Made by a program: the position numbers and the translations under genes
From: Coriolopsis trogii
Taxonomy: Eukaryota > Basidiomycota > Agaricomycetes > Polyporales > Polyporaceae
Length of the DNA stretch: 64,000 nt
Direction of reading: 5' to 3'
NCBI GenBank assembly: GCA_020543525.1
Contig: JAHYIO010000003.1
Span: forward strand, 3,286,001 to 3,350,000
Shown here: in pieces, positions 55,404-64,000 of the stretch
How the letters are laid out: each line of letters starts with the position of its first letter
How positions within the stretch are numbered: position 1 is the first letter of the stretch
The notes under the pieces: generated by a model
Databases searched by the model: none
What the model was told of the DNA's origin: nothing
What the model saw: only the letters and a program-made list of their open reading frames with translations

Positions 55404-58051
55404 TCAGCTTTCCTTCCTGAGCATGTTGAACTCCGGCCCGTAATCAAAGAAGAGCTCCGTTCCCGCGCTCAGATTCTTCCCTGTGACGAAGGCGGTGAGT
55501 TGTACCGCTTCAAACCCCTTGCGAACCATCAACAGGAACTTACTCGCGTACACACCGATCCTCTGCTCGCCGTTCACCAAGAGGACTGCATGACAGGTGA
55601 GCACACCGGACCAAGCGAGAGAGGGGTACTGGAGAAGACGGAGAGTCTTAACTCACTCTGGACGTTCACGTTCGCTCTCGAGGAAGGCGCGTGGTTGATG
55701 AAACGCGCCGCGTTCCCGGCATTGAGGCTGTCGACGGACATCTGCGGGTTCAGACCGAAGACGTAGTTCCGACCGAGATACTCCAGGAGCTCGCTTCCGA
55801 ACCAACATGTCAGTATTATACGCGCTGCGCAGGACCGCGACACACTGCCAGAGCCGGAAAGCGCTTACCTGCGAGACTGGACGGTGGCCTCGTATATGAG
55901 CTCTCCCACATATTCTGTCAGTGCAGCGGTCGTCCCCGATGAGCGCGAGTGTGCGCGCGAGAATGGACTCGAGGGACGTACCGGTGATGAGCTCTCCTTT
56001 CCTGGCAGCCTCAACGAGAAGCAAGCCCATGCCGTGCTTTCTCTGCCTGACCGCGACCCGCTACGGTGGTGCGCCAAGCAGGACCGGTCAGTCAAGAGAT
56101 GGAACCTCCAAACGCGCAAGCGCAACGATGTACCTTTCGCCGCCCGAGCTGGAGCTGTATGTTCGGGCAACCCGTACCGCAGGACGAGCACACGCCAGGC
56201 TCGCACTCCCTGAGGGCGCGCCGGCATGGACAGAGGTCGGTCGAGCAGACGCGGATCGTTTTCTCCTTTGCGTTCTTCTTGTGGCCCTTGATGACGAATG
56301 GGGCGCATTTGCAGCCTGGCCATCTCCTCGCGCCTGCACAGGCGCGTGGGAGTCAGTCGTAGCGAGGGAATGGTGCGACGGAGCGAGGTATGCGTACAGG
56401 TTGCGGAGCAGCGGCAGTATTTGGAACAGTGTGCTGCGTTTTCGACGCACGGGCAATTTGTATCTTGGCTACACGGACCTGGATGATGACATGGCTTATT
56501 GCTAGTGTAGGACGACGAGTAAATAAGCATTGGATTGTAGCTCGGGAGAAGATGAGTGATGGTCACGTACGGCACAAATGTGGGAGGCTGCTCGATTGCT
56601 GCAATAAAAATGAGCATAAACGAGAAGAGGCATAGGAGGCATTCGTCTACCATATCTATGCTCGACGTCACGCGGCTTGGAAGGTCTTCCTAGTCGCTTA
56701 TTGGTGTTAACTGTGGCCTCAAATTTGCGGCACAGGAATGCGATCTAGACAATCCTCAGCATCTGCGTCGTATGGTAGGATAATGTCGGCTATGAGCGTA
56801 CCTCGAAGCACGGCTTGCGACATATCATGCGCAGATCACAGGGCAGACTAGGAGGCGCAAAGCGGCAGATGACCCGCAGATCGTCGATCTCGGTATCAGT
56901 CCAATCAATGAAGTCCTGTTGTTCGACGTGACGTTGGTTTAGGTGAGAATACTGTGAGTACCTACGTTCAATGAGGCTGGTTTATGATGCACGCAATCCG
57001 CGCTACACGGATTGCGCGGCCACAGACATCTGAAGTTCTGGTCCTGGGAAAAATCGTGGACGTCCAGGTCCACTCTCGATCCCGCTAAAGGTCAACCACC
57101 ATCAGATTCAGTACATGTACGAGGCCTGACTGCGTACCATGTGCAAAGCAGTTGGCCTGCACGCATGTAGAGTTGGGGCACCACAGTGTAAGGTAGTCTT
57201 GTAATCTGGCCTTCAGGTCTTCCGCGGCTGGCGGGGGCAGATCGGGGAGCTGAGGATGTAGAGCCTTCAAGTTCGACCAAGGGATGGCATCTCTGTGTAT
57301 CAGAGGAGTCTAGCCATCAATACCAGGTGCTCGAGCGGCACGTACCTCATGTTCTCGGTCCATATGGCCCCAAATACTGTATCGGTTGTGCAGAGCTCCA
57401 GTGGCAGGACGCCCGTCTCGTCGATGTCCGTCAGGGACATCAGCTCAATGTAGTGGAGCCGTCTCGCGGTCTCTAGGACAATCTCGTGCACTAGTATCAC
57501 ACGGGTTAGTAGAGGTAGGTGAGGCCCCGTCGCTACGTACCGTCCGAGTCGCGATAACCTTCTTGCCACGCGAGTCCCTTGTGCTGATGCATATAATCTC
57601 GAGCGTCGAAATCGGAGACGTCGGAGAAGGGAAGAAAGGGCATGTAGCTCATGTCGTCGCCGTGGAGTATATTGATATTGATGGGCGCGCAGGATTCGTA
57701 TGGTGGATAAGGGGCGGGCGTACTAGTGATGCTCGGACGGCTCTCGAACGGCAGTGGCGTCGCGGCGTTCTCGGGTCGTCCTCCGACGCCATCTAGTTCA
57801 TGACATATCAGTACATCCTCCTCGTCGTACATGTAGTCCCTGTAAGAGTATTCTTGAGCGAGATGGTCCAATTCGTCAAGAAATGTAGTCTGCGTTGTAG
57901 CAAGCGTGGCAATGGTGGATGCGCGGAGGGACGCCAGCCGGTCTGAGCAGTATGAAGGCTCCCATGCATAGTAGTCATTCCAACAGGCCTGGAAGTAGAA
58001 CAACACCAGTCTCTCCGCGTCATTCCGCGAGTTTCCCATACGTCTAGTCAT
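55404..58051 (-). CDS. EZH2-type histone-lysine methyltransferase (PRC2 catalytic subunit)
   Basis: Many exons on the minus strand. The N-terminal part (58051 to about 57085) has LVLFYFQACWNDYYAWEPSYC, a DEEDVLICHELDG acidic segment and EIVLETARRLHYIELMSLTDIDETGVLPLEL. Around 57080-56800 come CPNSTCVQANCFAHG and PCDLRMICRKPCFE. The CXC cysteine-rich region reads CHHPGPCSQDTNCPCVENAAHCSKYCRCSATC, then WPGCKCAPFVIKGHKKN and CSTDLCPCRRALRECEPGVC. The SET domain is assembled from GMGLLLVEAARKGELIT, EYVGELIYEATVQSR, YVFGLNPQMSVDSLNAGNAARFINHAPSS, VLLVNGEQRIGVYARKNLSAGTELFFDYGPEF. The order CXC then SET is diagnostic of E(z)-type enzymes that methylate H3K27 in PRC2. The canonical NHS-NPNC motif is altered to NHAPSSRANV. 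The start codon is uncertain; upstream exons may exist. Confidence 0.82.
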
Positions 58052-58690
58052 CGATATCCAGATCAGACTAGTGGTTCTGAACAGAATAGCGGGAGCAGGT
58101 GAACATTGCATAAGTAGTCAGCATGCGCAAAGAACGCATCCGCCAAACAAGACGCACTTCCGCACTTTGCCAGGAGAAATGAAGATGGGAGAAGAAAGCG
58201 GCAACGCTGGACTTGGACGCGTTGCCACACACGCGTTGTTTGGCTTTGTTGGCATCCTGCACGGCCGGGCGCCACTCCGAGTCCAACCGATCTGCAGATC
58301 TCTCGTCCTTCATATCATCTTGCTATGCACCATGAGTCTTTGATACTGTCGACTCGCGTTTTGTGCGTTGCATCCGCGAAACAGGTATATGTCTAACACC
58401 TCTCGTTCGTTTGGTCAAATTGCGCTCCAACCAGCTAAGTCATACTGAAAAGGAAACCTCACATATGTGCTCTTTCTTTCTTGATGTTGCAGCGACGGCC
58501 TATATTTAGAGAAAATGTGAGTCATCGCGACTACGGAGATGGACGTCGCCTCGTGCCAATTTCATCCATGCGCCCCAATACGATTTCCGAACATATAAAC
58601 CCGCGACGGCAGGGACCAATCGCTGTGTGTCTGTTCGTCTCTCAGTCGCCCGAGTGTTCTGCTTCCTTGACCTAGCGTCCTTGGCGCAAA
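58052..58690. promoter_or_regulatory. Divergent region between the EZH-type and P450 genes
   Basis: Contains the P450 TATA box and perhaps unrecognised 5' exons of the EZH-type gene. No other coding sequence is supported. Confidence 0.4.
58594..58599 (+). promoter_or_regulatory. TATA box of the P450 gene
   Basis: TATAAA about 95 nt upstream of the ATG at 58691, in ACATATAAACCCGCG. Confidence 0.6.
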
Positions 58691-61046
58691 ATGCTGCCTG
58701 GTGTTCTCCTCGCTGTTGTGGTTGTGCTGCACCTCGCATGGCGTCTGGTGCGCAACTTCGTTGTGAGATCTCCGTTGGACAACCTTCCTGGCCCTCCATC
58801 GAAGTCGGCCTTCGCAGGTATGTTATAGAGACCCATTAACGCTGCACATGCTGATATTCTTTTGGCTTTGTATCTCCAGGTAACATGAAGCAACTCCACA
58901 ACCTCGACGGCTGGGACTACTTGAGGAGCCTTGCCGAGAACTACGGACCCATAGTGAAGCTCAACGCATTTTTGGGGGTGGGTTCGCCATGTCCTTGATT
59001 CCGGTCGAGTTCTGACAGCCCATGGTGTGCATTATGCAGTCACGATTATTGCTTGTTCACGACACCAAAGCCATGCACCATATTTTCGCCAAGGACCAGG
59101 ACTCCTATGACAGGGGTGATCAAAGCATGGGGTAAGTAGTCACTCACGCCCGCAAATCTACCGCTGACGGGGTCTGGCAACGCTCATTGGCATACACAGC
59201 GCGACGAAACTCGTCTTGGGGCCTGGACTCCTTGCGACAGCGGGAGACACCCACAGACGGCAACGCAAGATGCTCAATCCCGTCTTCTCCGCCGCACACA
59301 TGCGCAACCTCACTCCTGTCTTCTACGACGTTGCGGGCAAGGTGTGCAGCCTGATACTTCCCGCTCTGGTCCAAGTCGCCGCGCTCACACCTGCTTCTTG
59401 TCTCGCAGCTGCGCACTGCGATCGAAAGTCGCGTGCGGGACGGTCCGACAGAGCTCGACGTCCTTAGCTGGATGGGCCGCACCGCACTCGAACTCGTCGG
59501 GCAGGGAATCATCGGCTACTCTTTCGATCCCCTAGTGCGCGACTCCCAAGACGAATTCGCAGAGGCCGTCAAGGCGTTCGGGTGAGCTCGCAAATCATAC
59601 CAAGGCCTCGCGCTGCCAACTGATCCGGCCAAATGTGCAGCGCGGCGCTCAGCCAGACCCGTTTCGCGGCCTTCCTCCTGCCGTATGTCGAGTACTTTGG
59701 TCCCGCCTGGTTCCGGCGGAGGCTCCTCGAACTTTTCCCAAACCGCAAGATCCAGCGCGCGAAGGCGATCGTCGACAAGGTCGCTCAGCGTGCCGCGGAC
59801 ATCGTCCGTGCGAAAAAGGCAGCAATCAAGCAGGGCGACCAGGAAGAGCTGCACAGGATGGGAGAGGGGAATGACGTGATGAGTATCCTGCGTAGGTGTT
59901 TTGTCACCCTCATGCAAAGAGCCGATGCTTACTCCGGCGCTGTGAGATCAGTAAAGGCCAACCTCACGGCCTCTGAGGAGGACATGCTCCCGGACGACCA
60001 GGTCTGCGCACAGATTGCGTGAGTAGCGTGTGGAACCTCTTCATCGTGCGCAGACGTCATCTGAACTCGCTTCTCCAGGACTTTCATCGTTGCCGGAGTC
60101 GACACGACGTCCAACGCCATCTCCCGTGTCTTGCACCTTCTCGCGCAGCACCCGGACGCCCAGCAGAAGCTGCGCAGCGAGCTCCTCGAAGCGCAAGAGC
60201 GCTACGGGAAGCAAGTGCCGTATGACGAGCTCTCAGCCCTTCCCTATCTGGACGCGATCTGCCGCGAGACGCTCCGTCTTCACCCACCCATTGCTCTCGT
60301 CAAACGACAGTACGCGCCCTCCCCTGCGCTCCGCCTATCTCGCACACACTGACCTGGGTTGTGATATTGTACTTACAGAGCGCGCCAAGATACGGTGTTG
60401 CCCCTCGCTGAACCTATTCGCGGGGTGGACGGATCGACGATCAGCGAGGTCGCGGTGCCCAACGGCACGCAGATCCTCGTCGACCTGCCCGCGTGTAACC
60501 GGAACAAGGCACTATGGGGCGAGGACGCGTACGAGTGGAAGCCGGAGCGGTGGCTGCAGCCGCTGCCGCGCGCGGTCGAGGAGGCGAGGATCCCAGGGAT
60601 ATACTCGCATCTGTGAGTGCTTGCAGGTGTGCGCAGGGTGGATGCGAACGTGCGCTGATGTGACTGATGACCGTATAGGACGACGTTCATCAGTGGGGGC
60701 CGCGCGTGCATGTACGTCTCCGTTCGCCGTTCGGTTTTCAGCTCCTCTGCGACCTGTTTGGCTGACCGCGTGACTCCCGTTACAGTGGCTTCAAGTTCTC
60801 CCAACTCGAGATGAGTCAGTGATCCCTATCAATGACGCATACACCTGTTTCGTGGTCACGACTAACGGTTGTCTCCCTCTTTGACATACAGAGGTGATCC
60901 TGTTGACGCTCATCTCGTCGTTCAAATTCGCACTCGCGCCCGAGGACGACACCGTCTGGAACTTTGCTGGGATCGCATACCCTTCGAAGAGCAAGATCCG
61001 GACAAAACCGGCGCTGTACCTGAACGTCAGCCTAGTGAACCAATAG
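58691..61046 (+). CDS. Cytochrome P450 monooxygenase
   Basis: About eleven exons. The N-terminus [20 protein letters not shown] is an ER membrane anchor, then [12 protein letters not shown]450 landmarks in order are [20 protein letters not shown] (C-helix), the I-helix [14 protein letters not shown], the ExxR motif in [11 protein letters not shown], the WKPERWL aromatic motif, and the heme loop [14 protein letters not shown] carrying the axial cysteine, assembled from two small exons. It ends [27 protein letters not shown]. All hallmark residues are present, so it should be active. Such enzymes hydroxylate lipids, aromatics or xenobiotics; substrate unknown and no biosynthetic neighbours. The subfamily number was not assigned. 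Confidence 0.92.
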
Positions 61047-61391
61047 GGAGGTACAGGATGTACCTCCACCTGAGATCACACGCCGAAGTTTTACACGGCT
61101 GGCAGCGGCCAGGGGCCACGCTTGCTGCTTGCTCTATCCATTATTAGCTCACCACTCATTTTGTATCATAGGTTACATATCCCCCACTCAGCATGTATCA
61201 GTAGCACTCAAAGCGCCCACTCACCACTCACTGTATAGTAGCATACACTCCACACTCCGTAACATCCATACCACCGCTCATAGTCGAATCGGACCAACTT
61301 GCGACGAGACGAAGAGGGGAAGAACAGCCCAGTGTTCCATCGAGAGATGGACTGCAAGATCGTAAACCGTGCTACTCGACGTCACTCGGAC
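61047..61391. other. Convergent spacer, no gene seen
   Basis: 345 bp between the P450 stop and the F-box stop; it contains several ACTCACCACTCA-type short repeats around 61148-61230. Confidence 0.5.
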
Positions 61392-63161
61392 TCATCCGTC
61401 AAAAGGGCCGTCCTCCTTCTCCTCATAATCTACGACGACGATGCCTGCAAACGCTCTCCGCAAGCGAGGCACATAGTCATCGGCAACGTTGCGACTCGAT
61501 CCGACGTCGACCGCATAATCACCAGGCCTTGAGTACACCTTCTGGCCAGGTGCGTCGGCCGGGGTACGGTGCAGTCTTTCGTCCGTCACGATGCGAAGCT
61601 GCAATGTGAGGCGGCTCGACGCTCGCCCGGCGTTCGCCTTCAGCCTTGCGCAATGCCAGTCCTGGAGCACGTCCTCGATCGCACTCATCTCGTCCTTGAC
61701 CAGCGAGTCCCACCTGTAAGTCCCACCAGGATGGCCGTACAAGACCCAGACGATGGAGAGATGGCGATACGACGTCCCCTGGACTCGGAGGAAGCCGTTT
61801 GCGAACTGGCGTTTGACGATCAGAGGAAGGTCGGGCATGAGCTCGAGGCTCTGCAGGCTCCAGAGGGGGACGAGCAGGGATTCGACGATGAAGTCGTTTT
61901 CGAGGTGATTGTTGACGACTAGGGTGGTGACCGCGTGGGGTACGAACGTCTGCAGGAAGCCCTGCGGTAGGCTTCCTCTGAAGAGGGGGAAGGAGTCCAT
62001 GCACACTAGTTCGACGGCTCCTGAGAAGCATCGTATGGAAAGCTGGAACGCATTGGATCTCGACGGGCTCTCGCCGTACCCTATGTGGACTCGGTCGCAG
62101 TGCGGAGGCGTGTAGTGGGCAGGGACGGTGAAATTTGCCGTGTCCATGATCTGTCCTAAACCAATCATGGTGGTCCGTCTGTCGAATGAGAGATGGACGA
62201 AAGCCCGGGATCTCTCGAAGCGCTTTTCCGGATGCCAGAGGATCAGGAGGTTGGGGAAATGCACGACCCGGTTCACCGTTATGACTGCGGTATGCGGGGT
62301 CCAAGTTTGTGGGGGCCTGCTGAGCCGCAAAATTCGCAGTGTATGCGAGCAGCGTTCAAGCGCGTCCAGCAACTTGTCATCAATCCGAGTACTCGAATAG
62401 TGGGAAAAGTCGAGGGTGTGTAGCGTTGGTACGGTGATGGTGCTTGTCAAGTAACCACTGTAAATGAGCATGGATGACAATCGAGGGAAGCTCTCACTGT
62501 CCCATCGTACTAGATTCCCCTCAGCGACCTCACGGCCTGCATCATCTATGTTGCGGATGAGAAGGTTGATATCTCTGAGAAAGGGAGCTCCAGCAGAGAG
62601 GATGTTGAGTAGTCTCTCCACATCTTGCAGAGACCACAACGAGCACCTGATGGTGCGCATCCGGGACCAATGAGGCTCCAAAAGCTGCCATGGTACGTCT
62701 ACGTTCTCGAAATTGTAAGTTGGCATGTCTATCGGTGAGGGCACAGATCGGGACAGGAGCATTTCTAGGAGCTCCTGAGAGAGGACGCGGCCGCGGTGCG
62801 GAGAGACTATCGATTCCGTCCTGAGACAATTGGCCCACAGATCGGGAGTTGCTAGGGCAGTCTCCCGCCATTGTCGACATACTTGCGAAAGATGCAGGTA
62901 GGAAACACATGAGGTCTCCACACACTGGCCGAGTATCGCCATGAGCATCTCCGATGGGAGGCGCAGTATAGGCGAGCTCGCAGTGTTGTGTAGGAAACAC
63001 AGCGTGATGATTGTCTTCTTGTATTCCTCAACTTTAGCGAGAGTCCACGCATGTATCTGGTCTGCGGTAAGACGGAGGAACTCGGCTCTATCGTTGGTGG
63101 ACAAGGATGATAATATCGAAGACTCTGGACGGTCAGGTACTTTGCCGCATCGAAAGGTCAT
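61392..63161 (-). CDS. F-box protein, about 589 aa
   Basis: A single frame ends at 61392. The likely start is the ATG at 63161 (MTFRCGKVPDRPESSILSSL), because the paralog at 44282-46114 begins at the equivalent point; the frame stays open to 63329. The N-terminal helix AEFLRLTADQIHAWTLAKVEEYKKTIITL precedes an F-box core LRLPSEMLMAILGQCVETSCVSYLHLSQVCRQWRETALATPDLWANCL. Shared downstream features are LLNILSAGAPFLRDINLL, RIDDKLLDALERCSHTLRILRL, SRAFVHLSFDRRTTMIGL and IRCFSGAVELVCMDSFPLFRG. The predicted role is SCF substrate adaptor. The C-terminus ends in acidic VVVDYEEKEDGPFDG. Confidence 0.82.
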   Translation of the reverse strand: MTFRCGKVPDRPESSILSSLSTNDRAEFLRLTADQIHAWTLAKVEEYKKTIITLCFLHNTASSPILRLPSEMLMAILGQCVETSCVSYLHLSQVCRQWRETALATPDLWANCLRTESIVSPHRGRVLSQELLEMLLSRSVPSPIDMPTYNFENVDVPWQLLEPHWSRMRTIRCSLWSLQDVERLLNILSAGAPFLRDINLLIRNIDDAGREVAEGNLVRWDSESFPRLSSMLIYSGYLTSTITVPTLHTLDFSHYSSTRIDDKLLDALERCSHTLRILRLSRPPQTWTPHTAVITVNRVVHFPNLLILWHPEKRFERSRAFVHLSFDRRTTMIGLGQIMDTANFTVPAHYTPPHCDRVHIGYGESPSRSNAFQLSIRCFSGAVELVCMDSFPLFRGSLPQGFLQTFVPHAVTTLVVNNHLENDFIVESLLVPLWSLQSLELMPDLPLIVKRQFANGFLRVQGTSYRHLSIVWVLYGHPGGTYRWDSLVKDEMSAIEDVLQDWHCARLKANAGRASSRLTLQLRIVTDERLHRTPADAPGQKVYSRPGDYAVDVGSSRNVADDYVPRLRRAFAGIVVVDYEEKEDGPFDG

Positions 63162-64000
63162 CAGGCTCGACTCCTTGGGTCGTAGGACACACTTACTAAT
63201 ATCCTTCGTTGGAGTAAACAGGAATGCAGCAGTCATTCTGCCGGGATGTGTATGCTGTGCAACGTCACTGGAAGCAACAGTGTGAATACAAAGTGGCACG
63301 CCAGCGTTCCACACCAGTTTGAGCCGCAACCAGGTTACTCACCTTCGTGCAGACTCCAACCGTTGAAGTCAGCTCTTCTAGCAAGAGTTTCCTTGGGTGA
63401 TGCTCACAAGATGGTTCACGATCTCGAGGAGGAGGAGCGTAAAGTACTGTACAAGACCCCGCCGAAAGCGCATGGCTAGTGTTGCGCCGAGTTGAGTCGA
63501 GCGAGTCGAGTTGGCGAAACTCGTGATACATCAGGAAAAGTCTCCTTGGCTAATTTTCGTTAATAAGCGTTAATGAGCGCTTATTTTCCTATTTTTCCGC
63601 GTTAACGCTAATGAGCTTACCCATTTGCTAATTTGCCGTGTTTACTCAGGATTAGTCCAGCATTAACCTGTGTTATCGCTACATTGACCCACTATAGATG
63701 TCTGTATTCACACTCTTCCACGCTGAGCGCACTCGATGTAACAGGCACAGTCAATGTATTGAGAAGCTGTATAGTACAACATGAGGTATGATATGACCGC
63801 GTGTACGCCATGCATATCCTCGCCCAGTACAAACCTGCAAAGCTTATGCTCAAAACCCTTGGGATCAGCCTTGTCAAGAAGAGGCAGATGCGCCCACGCA
63901 CAATGAGTAGCGCTGAGCAAGTCACACCCACGCTCAATCTAATGAAGCTGCCAGTTGATATCGGCTCCACCGTAGACCCCTGCAGGGAGGACCCGAAAGC
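63162..64000. other. Window end, no confident gene
   Basis: Holds the F-box promoter, then an AT-rich repeat-like stretch at 63545-63660. The last 300 bp contain a minus frame (63920-63708) with ADPKGFEHKLCRFVLGEDMHG that might belong to a gene beyond the window; it cannot be judged here. Confidence 0.4.
63562..63585. repeat. Inverted repeat in an AT-rich patch
   Basis: AATAAGCG and its complement CGCTTATT flank an 8-nt spacer; the palindrome GCGTTAACGC follows at about 63599-63608. Repeated GCTAAT/ATTAGC-type words surround it, suggesting the edge of an unrecognised repeat. Confidence 0.5.

Overview
The window looks like nuclear DNA of a filamentous basidiomycete, most likely an Agaricomycete of the Polyporales type. 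The evidence is dense short GT-AG introns (mostly 50-90 nt), compact gene spacing, GC-rich coding sequence, and family content: DUF6533 seven-helix protein, DUF6697 protein, basidiomycete-type small-molecule methyltransferase, HET-domain proteins and LRR-less F-box proteins. The order-level call is inference; no marker gene was searched. Family names rest on recognising motifs by eye, not on a database search.

Layout. 0-9 kb is an accessory block: a SAM methyltransferase, two HET-domain (heterokaryon incompatibility type) genes on the minus strand, three small genes between them and two non-autonomous DNA transposons. The second HET gene (5935-8932) is split by a 952-bp CACTA-type element with a clean 3-bp target duplication; the first has a frame-broken C-terminus. 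9-32 kb is a conserved housekeeping block: GH5 steryl/glucosylceramide glucosidase, a Ser/Pro-rich unknown gene, RFT1, ATG15 lipase, a secreted sedolisin protease, eIF2A and CDC73 (divergent around a 239-bp promoter), and an F-box/propeller protein. 34-40 kb is a tandem duplication of a DHA1-type MFS transporter, promoter included.

40-49 kb is a second accessory block: two paralogous membrane/coiled-coil proteins of unrecognised family (40815-41609 and 47240-48040), each followed by an opposite-strand F-box gene or F-box remnant, with a decayed HET pseudogene inserted between. 49-61 kb returns to conserved genes: a DUF6533 membrane protein, OPA3, a DUF6697 protein, an EZH2-type histone methyltransferase (CXC plus SET) and a cytochrome P450. 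The window ends with another full-length F-box protein and an AT-rich unannotated tail.

How they relate: the housekeeping genes form divergent or convergent pairs without an evident shared pathway. The accessory blocks are more informative: HET genes, F-box genes, small unknown ORFs, tandem duplicates and transposon insertions sit together, the pattern of a fast-turnover fungal locus. The strongest single observation is the precise CACTA-type insertion in a HET gene that otherwise reads through.
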